From Persephonella marina EX-H1 (GTDB taxonomy: Bacteria; Aquificota; Aquificia; Aquificales; Hydrogenothermaceae): a stretch of DNA of 64,000 nucleotides. Shown piece by piece: positions 38,201-44,509 of this stretch. Positions within the stretch are counted from its first letter, which is position 1, and each line of letters begins with the position of its first letter. The notes beneath the pieces were generated by a model that saw only the letters and a program-made list of their open reading frames with translations, was not told where the DNA came from and made no database searches. The position numbers and the translations under genes were made by a program. The stretch spans positions 186,001 through 250,000 of the forward strand of contig NC_012440.1 of assembly GCF_000021565.1 (NCBI RefSeq), in the 5' to 3' direction.

Positions 38201-39210
38201 TCAAAATTTATGCCTTTAATATCAAAGTCCGGTATACCCTGTGGTATAACAGGTAAAAATTCTGTCCTTAAATCACATTCAAGAAATTTTTTGTATTTTT
38301 TCTCATCTTTATTTTTTATTGTCTTACCATCCACCCACATAAAATCAAATTTATCTGGATTTTCCTGTAATGGATCTATTTCTTTCCATATAGCAGCGCA
38401 CATACTGCCTTTTGCAGGGAAAAGAGTATTACTTTCCAAATATGGAAATTCATATAACTTTTCTTCTTCATCTATTCCAGTTTCCACTGCCCTTGAGTAT
38501 GAACCTGACAGTTTTCCTTTCTTAATCTTTACTCTTATTTGAGGCTGAAAAATAAGATATTCTGTTGGAGGATTTATAAGATCTTCATATTCCCGTGGTA
38601 CTTCTGTTTCGTTTATAAGATAAACTGAAATGAAGTATTTATTCTTACTTTTTAATCTTTTTTCTATTTTTAATCTTAACTTATTTTCATATTTTTTTTC
38701 ACCAATGATAATCTCTTCTTCGGGAATTTCAAATTCTTCTTCGTCTTTTTCAAGTTTTATATCTTCTTGTACATAAGAGAAACTCTTCCTTATCCATTTT
38801 TTTCTTTCTTCTTCGTTTTCATCAGATTTATTACTTTCTTCAATTTTAAAATATTTGCCCCATGTAACGCATAAGTCAAGTTCTATTGTTTCTTTTGATT
38901 CTACCGAAAAGTTTATTCCTATACTGACAGGAAGTTTTCGTGGATTAAGAACAGGATTAAGGAGTTCTGAAGATACAGGTTCTATATCAGGAGAAACCTC
39001 TACATCTTCTTCATCAAGTTTATCCAATATAATTTCATCTTCTATAAATGCGCTTTTACCGTCAATTTTTACTGCATGCTTTGAAGAAGAAAGAATTCCT
39101 GTAATGAATTCATTTGCTGGATTTTGCGTTTCCAGAATCTCTTCCGGGTCAAAATTTCGTGGTCCCAGTGCATCTCTGTAAATATCCTTTATATAGTCAA
39201 GCAATGCCAT
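35251..39210 (-). CDS. drmA: DISARM helicase DrmA
   Basis: A 1319-residue SF2 helicase. Walker A is WVPTGGGKTESYL near residue 465; the Walker B/DEAH-like box is QDELHLIEGPLGS near 889; the C-terminal helicase motifs VFGTGVDIPHLRFMI and IQATGRVGRK lie near 1100-1125. A Cys pair (CPVCGEYLS, near 622) and CPNIDCP (near 765) suggest a zinc site between the motor domains. The first 330 residues are a charged, beta-rich domain with no clear match. It lies 2 nt after the glycosylase gene. Size, motif order and the drmA-drmB-drmC order fit DISARM. Confidence 0.9.
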   Translation of the reverse strand: MALLDYIKDIYRDALGPRNFDPEEILETQNPANEFITGILSSSKHAVKIDGKSAFIEDEIILDKLDEEDVEVSPDIEPVSSELLNPVLNPRKLPVSIGINFSVESKETIELDLCVTWGKYFKIEESNKSDENEEERKKWIRKSFSYVQEDIKLEKDEEEFEIPEEEIIIGEKKYENKLRLKIEKRLKSKNKYFISVYLINETEVPREYEDLINPPTEYLIFQPQIRVKIKKGKLSGSYSRAVETGIDEEEKLYEFPYLESNTLFPAKGSMCAAIWKEIDPLQENPDKFDFMWVDGKTIKNKDEKKYKKFLECDLRTEFLPVIPQGIPDFDIKGINFDPEVLSEIQPDEIDNYFSTFLNKYKNWILRKKEEISHTSNPSLAEKIINKHEIVYDRIEKGINLLKEKEEVLLCFNFANKVISVVQKDWAGKKEFKWRPFQLAFFLMTMESIVNPDSPDRNYIDILWVPTGGGKTESYLAISAFLLAYRRRTKKDTGYGTAIISRYTLRLLTVQQFTRTLKTILACEYLRIFPNKSGNKGWLPGWAEEKVKDDYVWEKYRFSAGLWVGGAITPNKLHTTTGRGGKKFYGAIDLLKKNDTIYKLSGSDDKRDKNEVYNLKRSQNVALISRCPVCGEYLSIPEEGILTEDNGIELNFIVRLHSFSGNNINEDVLEPLKTLIAENESYDFEPLEIRKVDTEDEIYFMKIYILTGELKPDDVIEIWEDLQSNINTLGYEMELLSLSPDKPGYFPWGKTGSIYIDFTILCPNIDCPLNNHNYEWHELVPSKDNFISIFDTSEFEEFSWMKNFIPVPAYFVDEQIYSKLPSIIISTVDKFARLPFEPATASIFGNIDFYSSLYGFFREDAIYSARRDLKDITKYGIPVNKPEPPELVIQDELHLIEGPLGSLVGLYETIIEELCKENSEGKKLKYIASTATIKHAGYQTDALFLREAFQFPPVGLNIEDNFFSRIETPSLDNILSNEYVPGKIYIGVMSPGKGPLTPQVRLYARLWMTDQLTQGNNPMVGYYNAVRELAGGRRILEQDISERLTKDLGFKGKLPEKTDILELSSRMDSDEISLLIEQLEKEKINPHFIITTSVFGTGVDIPHLRFMIMNGQPKTTATYIQATGRVGRKNTALVITFYRSTRPRDISHYEFFAGYHLALYRYVEEVSVFPFSKGAVYRGNGPVIVGIMRNSRNMKINWISNESPIQMKNWHHNPEIQSDFNRAANILQKRNECQKAEIRKIDSSELESIIKDRYQGLDKWKRVARINRNLLFTEYFKVKNPVVLGDLEHEKLSEDFVVYRRVPNSLRNIEDTVNIEIHPY

Positions 39211-39212
39211 GG

Positions 39213-39899
39213 CTACCTCCCCTGATTTTTATAAATACAACAAAAATTCCTTAATGGGCACTTATCGCAGTCTGGATCTTTGGGTTTACATACAAGTGCC
39301 GCGAAATCAATAAGAGCATAGTAAAAAACTCTTGGGTCGTTCTTATATATCAAGCAGTAAATATAATTACGAAACAATCTGCTTCTCCTTGAAGAATCAG
39401 TTATTTTCAGACAGAACAATCTTCCGGTCACGCGAACAATATTTGAGTCAAGAAGAGGTAATGGATTGTTCAGTGTAAAAATAATAACTGCTGCTGCTAT
39501 ATAGTCTCCTATTCCTGGTAAGGATTTTAATTCTTTATGATTGAGTGGAATATTACCTCCATATTTTTCTCTCAGTATTAAAATCATCTTATTGAATAAT
39601 TCCTGCCTCCATTTTAGTCCAAGTGATTGCAGTAAGGGTGAAATCTCTTCTTTTTTCGCTTTTAGAAGGCTTCTTATATCTGGAAATTTATCAATAAAAT
39701 CTTTATAGACTTTTTCAACCTGTGAAGAATTAGTTCTGTGCAAGAAAATCTCAGCTATTAATACTTTGTATGGATCCTTTTCAAATCTCCAGGGATAAAT
39801 TCTTTTATGATCTTCCCACCATGAAAATAGTTTTTCATGAAAATGTTTAACATCAAAGTCATCTAACAAAGCTTTACAATTTACACTTGTTTTTTTCAT
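39213..39899 (-). CDS. HhH-GPD DNA glycosylase of MIG/MutY type with 4Fe-4S cluster
   Basis: A 228-residue glycosylase. The helix-hairpin-helix is LKSLPGIGDYIAAAV, with Tyr133 where endonuclease III has its catalytic Lys. The catalytic Asp is D151 in LLDSNIVRV, and Glu50 sits at the MutY catalytic Glu position (AEIFLHRT). Cys204, 211, 214 and 220 give the C-x6-C-x2-C-x5-C iron-sulfur site. The protein ends right after the cluster, so the MutY C-terminal 8-oxoG domain is missing. This matches Mig.MthI-type thymine glycosylases that act on T:G from deaminated 5-methylcytosine. The 4-nt overlap with the cytosine methylase gene supports this. A short MutY is the alternative. Confidence 0.8.
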   Translation of the reverse strand: MKKTSVNCKALLDDFDVKHFHEKLFSWWEDHKRIYPWRFEKDPYKVLIAEIFLHRTNSSQVEKVYKDFIDKFPDIRSLLKAKKEEISPLLQSLGLKWRQELFNKMILILREKYGGNIPLNHKELKSLPGIGDYIAAAVIIFTLNNPLPLLDSNIVRVTGRLFCLKITDSSRRSRLFRNYIYCLIYKNDPRVFYYALIDFAALVCKPKDPDCDKCPLRNFCCIYKNQGR

Positions 39900-40819
39900 C
39901 TCAACAATATTGTTTTTAATAGTCCCCCGATAAGGTAAGAAAAATCCGGACTTACTGCATCAGCAATCATCTGATATCTCATACCTTTTCCCATTCCTTC
40001 AGGAAATGCAAAATCATCCTTAAATCCGAAAATTGCTTCTGCCTCTCTTATGGATATTGTTCTTTTAGGTCCCCCATTATTAAATCCGGGATGCAGAATA
40101 TAAGTTTTCATGATATTTCCAAAAGATGGAGAAGGCTTATTCCAGTCGAGAATATACCAGCCGAATTTCCCGGTTTCATATTTATCCAGATATTTATCTA
40201 TTGTTTTGAGATTAGGCCATTCATGATCTGGAACTTCTTTTTCTTCTTTGTTTCTGTATTTTTCTATAACATGTTTTACAGTTTTTGGAGAATTTTTTGA
40301 TCCAATAAGAAGTTTTTCAAATTGCTTCCGTGCACTTTTATCTTTATAAAACCCAAAAGCAAAATATCTTTCCCTTGCTATTGCAGCTCCAAAGTCTGAA
40401 TACTTGATTTTAGTTTCATATATACTGTAGCCATGAGCTCTGAGTTTCCTGATAAATTTTCTTAAAGTTTTATCTTTTCCTACAGGGACAACATTCTCAA
40501 ACACAAAAACTGCCGGTTTGATTTCTAGGACATGTAAAAAATATTTTTCCATTAGAACAAAATCCTCATGAGAGGATCCTCGCTTCTTTAAATTGAGCGT
40601 GGACCAGGGTTTACAGGGGGAACCTCCGACTATAATATCTGGATTTTCATCAAAAATAAAGTCATTTTTCAAATCTTTTATGATAGCTTTACCAATGCAA
40701 TTTTTCTCAAAAATTTTTTCTACCCATTTATTTATGTCAACACCAGTAATTTCATAGCCAGCTTTAGATAATCCATAGGAAAATCCACCCATCCCACAAA
40801 AAAGATCAAGTACTTTCAT
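39896..40819 (-). CDS. drmMII: DNA 5-cytosine methyltransferase (DrmMII type)
   Basis: A 307-residue C5-methyltransferase. Motif I is VLDLFCGMGGFSYGL at residues 3-17, motif IV is GGSPCKPWS with catalytic Cys69, motif VI is FENV (E108-N109-V110), motif VIII is near FAFGF, and the C-terminal SYLIGGLL region closes the fold. It marks host DNA; class 2 DISARM uses such an enzyme. It is the first gene of the five-gene operon and overlaps the glycosylase gene by 4 nt. The target site is not readable. A weak AAGG precedes the ATG. Confidence 0.9.
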   Translation of the reverse strand: MKVLDLFCGMGGFSYGLSKAGYEITGVDINKWVEKIFEKNCIGKAIIKDLKNDFIFDENPDIIVGGSPCKPWSTLNLKKRGSSHEDFVLMEKYFLHVLEIKPAVFVFENVVPVGKDKTLRKFIRKLRAHGYSIYETKIKYSDFGAAIARERYFAFGFYKDKSARKQFEKLLIGSKNSPKTVKHVIEKYRNKEEKEVPDHEWPNLKTIDKYLDKYETGKFGWYILDWNKPSPSFGNIMKTYILHPGFNNGGPKRTISIREAEAIFGFKDDFAFPEGMGKGMRYQMIADAVSPDFSYLIGGLLKTILLR

Positions 40820-40880
40820 CAGTATAGACCTTTTATCCCTTATGTATTATTTTATTTATCGGCTTAAATTTTATAACAAA

Positions 40881-40908
40881 AACAGGTTCCTCGTGAAGGG
40901 AACCTGTT
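40881..40908 (-). terminator. Hairpin terminator between the 29-aa ORF and drmMII
   Basis: AACAGGTTCC at 40881-40890 pairs perfectly with GGAACCTGTT at 40899-40908, with an 8-nt loop. On the reverse strand the stem runs into TTTTTG, as in a Rho-independent terminator. It lies 8 nt after the 29-codon ORF stop and separates it from the DISARM operon, which must have its own promoter; none is clear at 40820-40880. Confidence 0.7.
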
Positions 40909-40915
40909 AAGAGTT

Positions 40916-41005
40916 TTACTTTCTCTCACAAACTGCAGTCCTTATCACTTCAGCAACAATTAATACGGCTACTTCAAGAGCTATAAGCAGAGTTTTCGTG
41001 TTCAA
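40916..41005 (-). CDS. Membrane micropeptide (29 aa)
   Basis: TTG at 41005 is preceded by a near-perfect AAAGGAGGTG about 5 nt upstream. The product, starting MNTKTLLIALEVAVLIVAE, is one hydrophobic helix followed by a short tail with Arg, Cys and Lys (VIRTAVCERK). It ends just before a strong terminator and overlaps the 3' end of the Cas4-like remnant in another frame. Size and topology resemble type I toxins, but no antisense RNA can be shown from sequence alone. Confidence 0.5.
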   Translation of the reverse strand: MNTKTLLIALEVAVLIVAEVIRTAVCERK

Positions 41006-41459
41006 TGCTTACACCTCCTTTGTTATTTACTGGACAGCAGTGTTTGTAAAAGCAGTATTTGCACTGCCATTCTTTTACATCCAGAGTTTCTTTGTCCAGA
41101 AGGTTTAGTGTTTCCATATCTTGCTGTGATAATGTATAAATGAGGTTTACTTTGGCTTTAAGGATTTTGATATCCTCATCAGTTAGCTGGACGGGATATT
41201 CGTAAATCTCTCCTGTTGATTTTTCTATGTAAACTATCAAACCTTTTTCTTTTCTAAGCAAATACATATATCCTGTTAGCTGAAATATATGATGGGGATA
41301 CGGCAGAACTTCAGCTTTCTTTAATGTCCACGGTGATATTGTTTTAAATTCACTTACGGTATTATCAATAACTCCGTCAGGATGTCCAACAATTTTAAGT
41401 TCGTGGTCGTATATTTCCTGCTCTACATATTCGAGCTTATCTCTCAGTATACCTGCATA
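40974..41459 (-). pseudogene. Cas4-like PD-(D/E)XK nuclease, 5'-truncated
   Basis: The frame is open from just after a TAA at 41460-41462 to TGA at 40974, about 161 codons with no good start codon before the conserved core. The core is recognisable: GHPDGVIDN (Asp), SEFKT (Glu-x-Lys), then the helix motif QLTGYMYLL (Q-xxx-Y), as in RecB/Cas4 nucleases. The C-terminus has WQCKYCFYKHCCP, like the C-terminal Cys cluster of Cas4. The N-terminal part with the first cysteine is missing, so it is probably a remnant. No CRISPR array or cas1/cas2 is in the window. An internal Met at 41267 lies after the active site. Confidence 0.65.
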
Positions 41460-41512
41460 TTAAGATAAATTCTGTTTCCAAATTTTAAAAACAAAGCTAA
41501 ACATTTGAAATG

Positions 41513-41548
41513 CCTGTCTTTTTCACGGCTTACCTCATTCAAGACAGG
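41513..41548. repeat. Inverted repeat near the right end of the island
   Basis: CCTGTCTT at 41513-41520 and AAGACAGG at 41541-41548 are perfect inverted 8-mers, 20 nt apart. The right arm runs into the island-end repeat at 41544-41559. Confidence 0.5.
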
Positions 41549-41559
41549 TAAAGGGGGAC
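41544..41559 (-). repeat. Island-end inverted repeat, right copy
   Basis: ACAGGTAAAGGGGGAC is the inverted counterpart of 32800-32814 (15 of 16 bases, one C inserted). It lies 152 nt inside the right 69-bp repeat. Confidence 0.5.
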
Positions 41560-41565
41560 TTTAAA

Positions 41566-41654
41566 ATGTCCACCAGAAATACATACCGAATTCCAGAGAA
41601 CCTGATTTTATGAGGTTTTGCCGAAGTGGATTTGTCCCCCGTATGTCCACCAGA
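41566..41654 (+). repeat. 12-bp direct repeat pair ATGTCCACCAGA
   Basis: ATGTCCACCAGA occurs at 41566-41577 and again at 41643-41654, start to start 77 nt. Both are between the island-end repeat and the tRNA, the zone where integrase arm sites would lie. Confidence 0.5.
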
Positions 41655-41691
41655 TTGAGAGGTTTTTGATGAATTTTGAAAAATTGTCTTT

Positions 41692-41716
41692 AAGAGGATT
41701 TTCTGAAAATCCTTTT
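41692..41716 (-). terminator. Hairpin downstream of tRNA-Leu
   Basis: AGGATTTT (41695-41702) pairs with AAAATCCT (41706-41713) around a 3-nt loop, extendable by weak pairs to 41692 and 41716. It lies 9 nt past the tRNA 3' end on the reverse strand. The following bases are only moderately U-rich. Confidence 0.5.
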
Positions 41717-41779
41717 ATAAGTGGTGCGAGAGGCGGGAATCGAACCCGCACGGCCTTTCGGCCAAGGGATTTTAAGTCC
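41711..41779 (-). repeat. Attachment-site copy inside the intact tRNA-Leu
   Basis: The second copy of the 69-bp direct repeat (identical to 32660-32728). It covers the tRNA 3' half and 11 bases downstream. The island therefore brought its own copy of the tRNA 3' end, keeping the gene functional after insertion. Confidence 0.9.
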
Positions 41780-41808
41780 CTCGCGTCTGCCAGTTCCGCC
41801 ACTCTCGC
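41722..41808 (-). tRNA. tRNA-Leu (anticodon TAA)
   Basis: Reverse strand, 87 nt with an encoded CCA (41724-41722). The acceptor stem GCGAGAG (41808-41802) pairs with CTCTCGC (41732-41726). The anticodon stem AGGGA/TCCCT encloses loop CTTAAAA, with anticodon TAA at 41774-41772. A long variable arm (TTGGCCGAAAGGCCGT) marks a class II tRNA, and GGTTCGATTCC is the T loop. It reads UUA codons. It is the integration site of the island. Confidence 0.95.
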
Positions 41809-41832
41809 AGAAATGAAATCCTGAGGATAAAT

Positions 41833-41861
41833 ATTATATGTAAATTATCCCTAGATGACAA
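41833..41861 (-). promoter_or_regulatory. Promoter of tRNA-Leu
   Basis: On the reverse strand TTGTCA (41861-41856), exactly 17 nt, then consensus TATAAT (41838-41833), 24 nt before the tRNA 5' end. One of the best promoters in the window. Confidence 0.8.
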
Positions 41862-41961
41862 CTATGACAAAATGTAGTTAATACATTAAATTAATTAAGG
41901 TGATCTTTTTTCCGAATAGTTCAGGAAAAATTATAAAAACTAAAAACAAAGGATAAACAGT

Positions 41962-43119
41962 TTGAAGGTTAAAGTCTTTTTGGAAAAAGATATCAAAAAA
42001 GCGAAGGAGATAGTATCAAAAACAGCCAGTGAGATGAATCCTGACCTTTTTATATTTTTTGCCCCTTACAGATTTTTTGAATCAGGATCTTTGTTTAATC
42101 TGTCTGAAGATACGAACTGTATAGGTATATCAACAGTTGCTGTTGTTAAAGATGATCAGATAGAGTATAACGCCTTTGGTGGGATTTTTATAAGTTTTGA
42201 AAAAACTGGAAGATGTAATCTCAGGCAGATAGACAGTATATCAGCCGATCTTGAAGGATCTATTAATTTTTTAGAAAAAAATCTGATTCCGGAGGAAAGA
42301 GGAACAAATCTCATATTCTCAACCTCTTCTAATCTTCAGGTTAATAAGGTTCTAAACAGGGTTTTCAAAAACAGAAATAGAGATATAAGGCTATATGGCG
42401 GTATAGCATCTTCAGATGCACCGGATTTCAGAACATATATATCTGTGAACGGGCAACTTTTGAAGGATGGTTTTGTGATACTGAATCTTGAAAATGTGAT
42501 ATCTTTCAACACAATATCACTTGGTTTTATCCCTGTTGGAACTACCTATACTGTAACAAAGGCAAGAGATAATAAGATATACTCGCTTGATGATATGCCT
42601 GTTGTTTATTTTTTAAACAACATACTTAAAAATACAGGTATAAAGCCACAGGATCTTGATCCTGTAAAAACATCTGAGGTTCTGTGGGAGTTTCCATTTC
42701 TCTTTATTGAAGACTCAGGTTATATAAGTCATCTTCTTGTTCCTATGTGTTTTGATAATGAGGATGAGTCATTTATGTTTTACGGCGAAGTTTTAGAAGG
42801 CAGTAAGATAAAGCTTTCAACTGGAGACAGTGAAGATATACTTATGGATGTTAAGATTCGTTCTGAAGAGTTTGGAAATATCATAAATGTCAGAAGTTTA
42901 AAACCTGATTTTGTACTTAATATAACATGCACAGCAAGAAACTATATTCTTCTTGGTGATAACATGGAGAGTAAAGAACAGGAGATATATTACGAAAAAA
43001 TAAAAGAGATACCTTTCGCAGGTTTCCTCACATTTGGTGAGATCGGTCCTGACAGAATGGGAAAGGCAGGAAAGTTTTATAATGAAACATCCATACTGGT
43101 AGGGTTTGTTGAGAGATGA
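41962..43119 (+). CDS. FIST domain sensory protein (FIST-N and FIST-C)
   Basis: A 385-residue protein with the FIST plan: an N-terminal FIST domain (about 20-200, FIFFAPYRFF, ISTVAVVKDDQIEYNAFGG, LYGGIASSDAP) and a C-terminal FIST-C domain (about 215-365) ending GFLTFGEIGP. FIST proteins are thought to bind small ligands and are linked to signalling enzymes. TTG start at 41962. The end overlaps the GGDEF/EAL gene by 4 nt, so this sensor probably feeds c-di-GMP turnover. Confidence 0.87.
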   Translation: MKVKVFLEKDIKKAKEIVSKTASEMNPDLFIFFAPYRFFESGSLFNLSEDTNCIGISTVAVVKDDQIEYNAFGGIFISFEKTGRCNLRQIDSISADLEGSINFLEKNLIPEERGTNLIFSTSSNLQVNKVLNRVFKNRNRDIRLYGGIASSDAPDFRTYISVNGQLLKDGFVILNLENVISFNTISLGFIPVGTTYTVTKARDNKIYSLDDMPVVYFLNNILKNTGIKPQDLDPVKTSEVLWEFPFLFIEDSGYISHLLVPMCFDNEDESFMFYGEVLEGSKIKLSTGDSEDILMDVKIRSEEFGNIINVRSLKPDFVLNITCTARNYILLGDNMESKEQEIYYEKIKEIPFAGFLTFGEIGPDRMGKAGKFYNETSILVGFVER

Positions 43120-44498
43120 ATTATAAGATAAAGGAGAGAATACTAAAGAATCTACTTGTTGAGATAACAAAAAAATACGATTATATGATCAATGAGTATA
43201 AGGCAAAGGACAGTCAGTCTGAAGAAAAACTGCTTACAGATTACCTGACATCACTCTTAAACAGAGACGGTTTTAAAAAAACACTTTTAGAGCTTTCAAA
43301 ACTTTCCTCTCTTGAAGAAAAAAGTATAGCTGTGATAACACTTGATCTTGATAACTTTAAGATAATAAATACCTCATACGGTTATGAGATAGGAGATCTC
43401 TTTCTTAAAGAAATTGGAAAACTTTTAAAAAGTATAAGCAGATCTAACTGGACTGTTGCAAGGATAGGTGGAGATGAGTTCGGTATAGCTATATACGGGA
43501 TAAAGTTTAATGAGATACTGTTTGAGGTTGAGAGAATAAAAAGCAGAATTGAAAATTTTAGATTTAAGGTTGGAGACAGTTACTTAAGCACTACAGTATC
43601 TGTAGGTGTCTCTATATACTCTCCGGATTCTGATACTGACATACTTTCGGTTTTGAATAAGGCTGAGGTCAGTACATACCAGTCAAAAACAAAGGGAAAA
43701 AATATAGCAACATTCTCATCAGAGGATATACAGGAAAAGCTTAAAGATCTTGAAGAGAAGAAAAATATAATAGTACATGCGATTAATAATAAAGATGCTA
43801 TAAAGGTTTATGTTCAGCCAATCGTTTCTCTTAAGAAAAACGAGATTATAGGTGGGGAGCTTCTTCTCAGGATTGAGTACAGGGGAAAGATAATTCCTGC
43901 CGTTGATTTTATAGAGTCGTCTATATTCTTTGGTCTACTTCCAAAACTTGAAAAGATACAGCTTGATAAATTCCTTACATCTGGGAGTATAAAAAAATTA
44001 AGAGGAAGGTATATTTTCATAAACAGACACATTAAAGCAGGACAGCTGAAAAATATTAAATCTCTGATAGATGAGCTCTCCTATCATAAGAAGGAGATAT
44101 CGGGTATAAACTTTGTTATTGAGATCACTGAAAACTCATTTGTTGAGAACTTCTCCTATCTTAAAGATATAGTTCATTATGCTAAAAAGAGGGATATACT
44201 CTTTGCTGTTGATGATTTTGGTGCAGGATTTGCCTCTTTTGGTTATGTTTCAAAGGTTCCTATAGACATTATAAAGATTGATGGATCTATTATAAATGAG
44301 TGCATAAGCGATAAAAAGCATCAGGCTATAGTAAAAGCGATATCAATACTTTCTAGAGAGCTTGATATGAAAACTGTTGCAGAGTTTATTGACAGTATTG
44401 ACAAACTTAAAAAATGCACTGTTTTTGATATTGATTACGGTCAGGGATTTTATTTCAACAGGCCTTTAGAGTTAGAAGATTTCTTAAAACTCCTGTAA
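43116..44498 (+). CDS. GGDEF-EAL c-di-GMP protein (intact GGDEF)
   Basis: A 460-residue cytoplasmic protein. The GGDEF domain (about 40-200) has an intact ARIGGDEFGIA motif near residue 118, so cyclase activity is likely. The EAL domain (about 215-455) has ELL in place of EAL (GGELLLRIE), while other catalytic positions look kept: IFINRH (Asn), FVIEITEN (Glu), DDFGAGFASF, IIKIDGS and the AEFIDS and YGQGF segments. Its output could be synthesis, hydrolysis or both. It is coupled to the FIST sensor gene upstream and followed 11 nt later by mlaF. Confidence 0.9.
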   Translation: MNYKIKERILKNLLVEITKKYDYMINEYKAKDSQSEEKLLTDYLTSLLNRDGFKKTLLELSKLSSLEEKSIAVITLDLDNFKIINTSYGYEIGDLFLKEIGKLLKSISRSNWTVARIGGDEFGIAIYGIKFNEILFEVERIKSRIENFRFKVGDSYLSTTVSVGVSIYSPDSDTDILSVLNKAEVSTYQSKTKGKNIATFSSEDIQEKLKDLEEKKNIIVHAINNKDAIKVYVQPIVSLKKNEIIGGELLLRIEYRGKIIPAVDFIESSIFFGLLPKLEKIQLDKFLTSGSIKKLRGRYIFINRHIKAGQLKNIKSLIDELSYHKKEISGINFVIEITENSFVENFSYLKDIVHYAKKRDILFAVDDFGAGFASFGYVSKVPIDIIKIDGSIINECISDKKHQAIVKAISILSRELDMKTVAEFIDSIDKLKKCTVFDIDYGQGFYFNRPLELEDFLKLL

Positions 44499-44509
44499 AA
44501 TAAGTCTTT

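Larger units (their letters stand above)
32660..41779. mobile_element. tRNA-Leu-integrated genomic island carrying a DISARM defence system
   Basis: About 9.1 kb bounded by a 69-bp direct repeat of the tRNA-Leu 3' part. The remnant is at 32660-32728, and the right copy rebuilds the intact tRNA. Content: the five-gene DISARM-like operon (32871-40819), a 29-codon ORF, a truncated Cas4-like gene and repeats near both ends. No integrase, transposase or replication gene is present, so the element is either trimmed or moved by an enzyme encoded elsewhere. Confidence 0.8.

Noticed and set aside
41608-41802. 64-codon reverse ORF starting MAELADARDLKSLG at the tRNA
   Set aside because: It is the familiar false translation of a tRNA gene read as protein; it overlaps tRNA-Leu fully at its start.
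40820-41960. CRISPR array associated with the Cas4-like remnant
   Set aside because: No regularly spaced repeats of 24-40 nt are visible here or elsewhere in the window, and no cas1, cas2 or effector gene.
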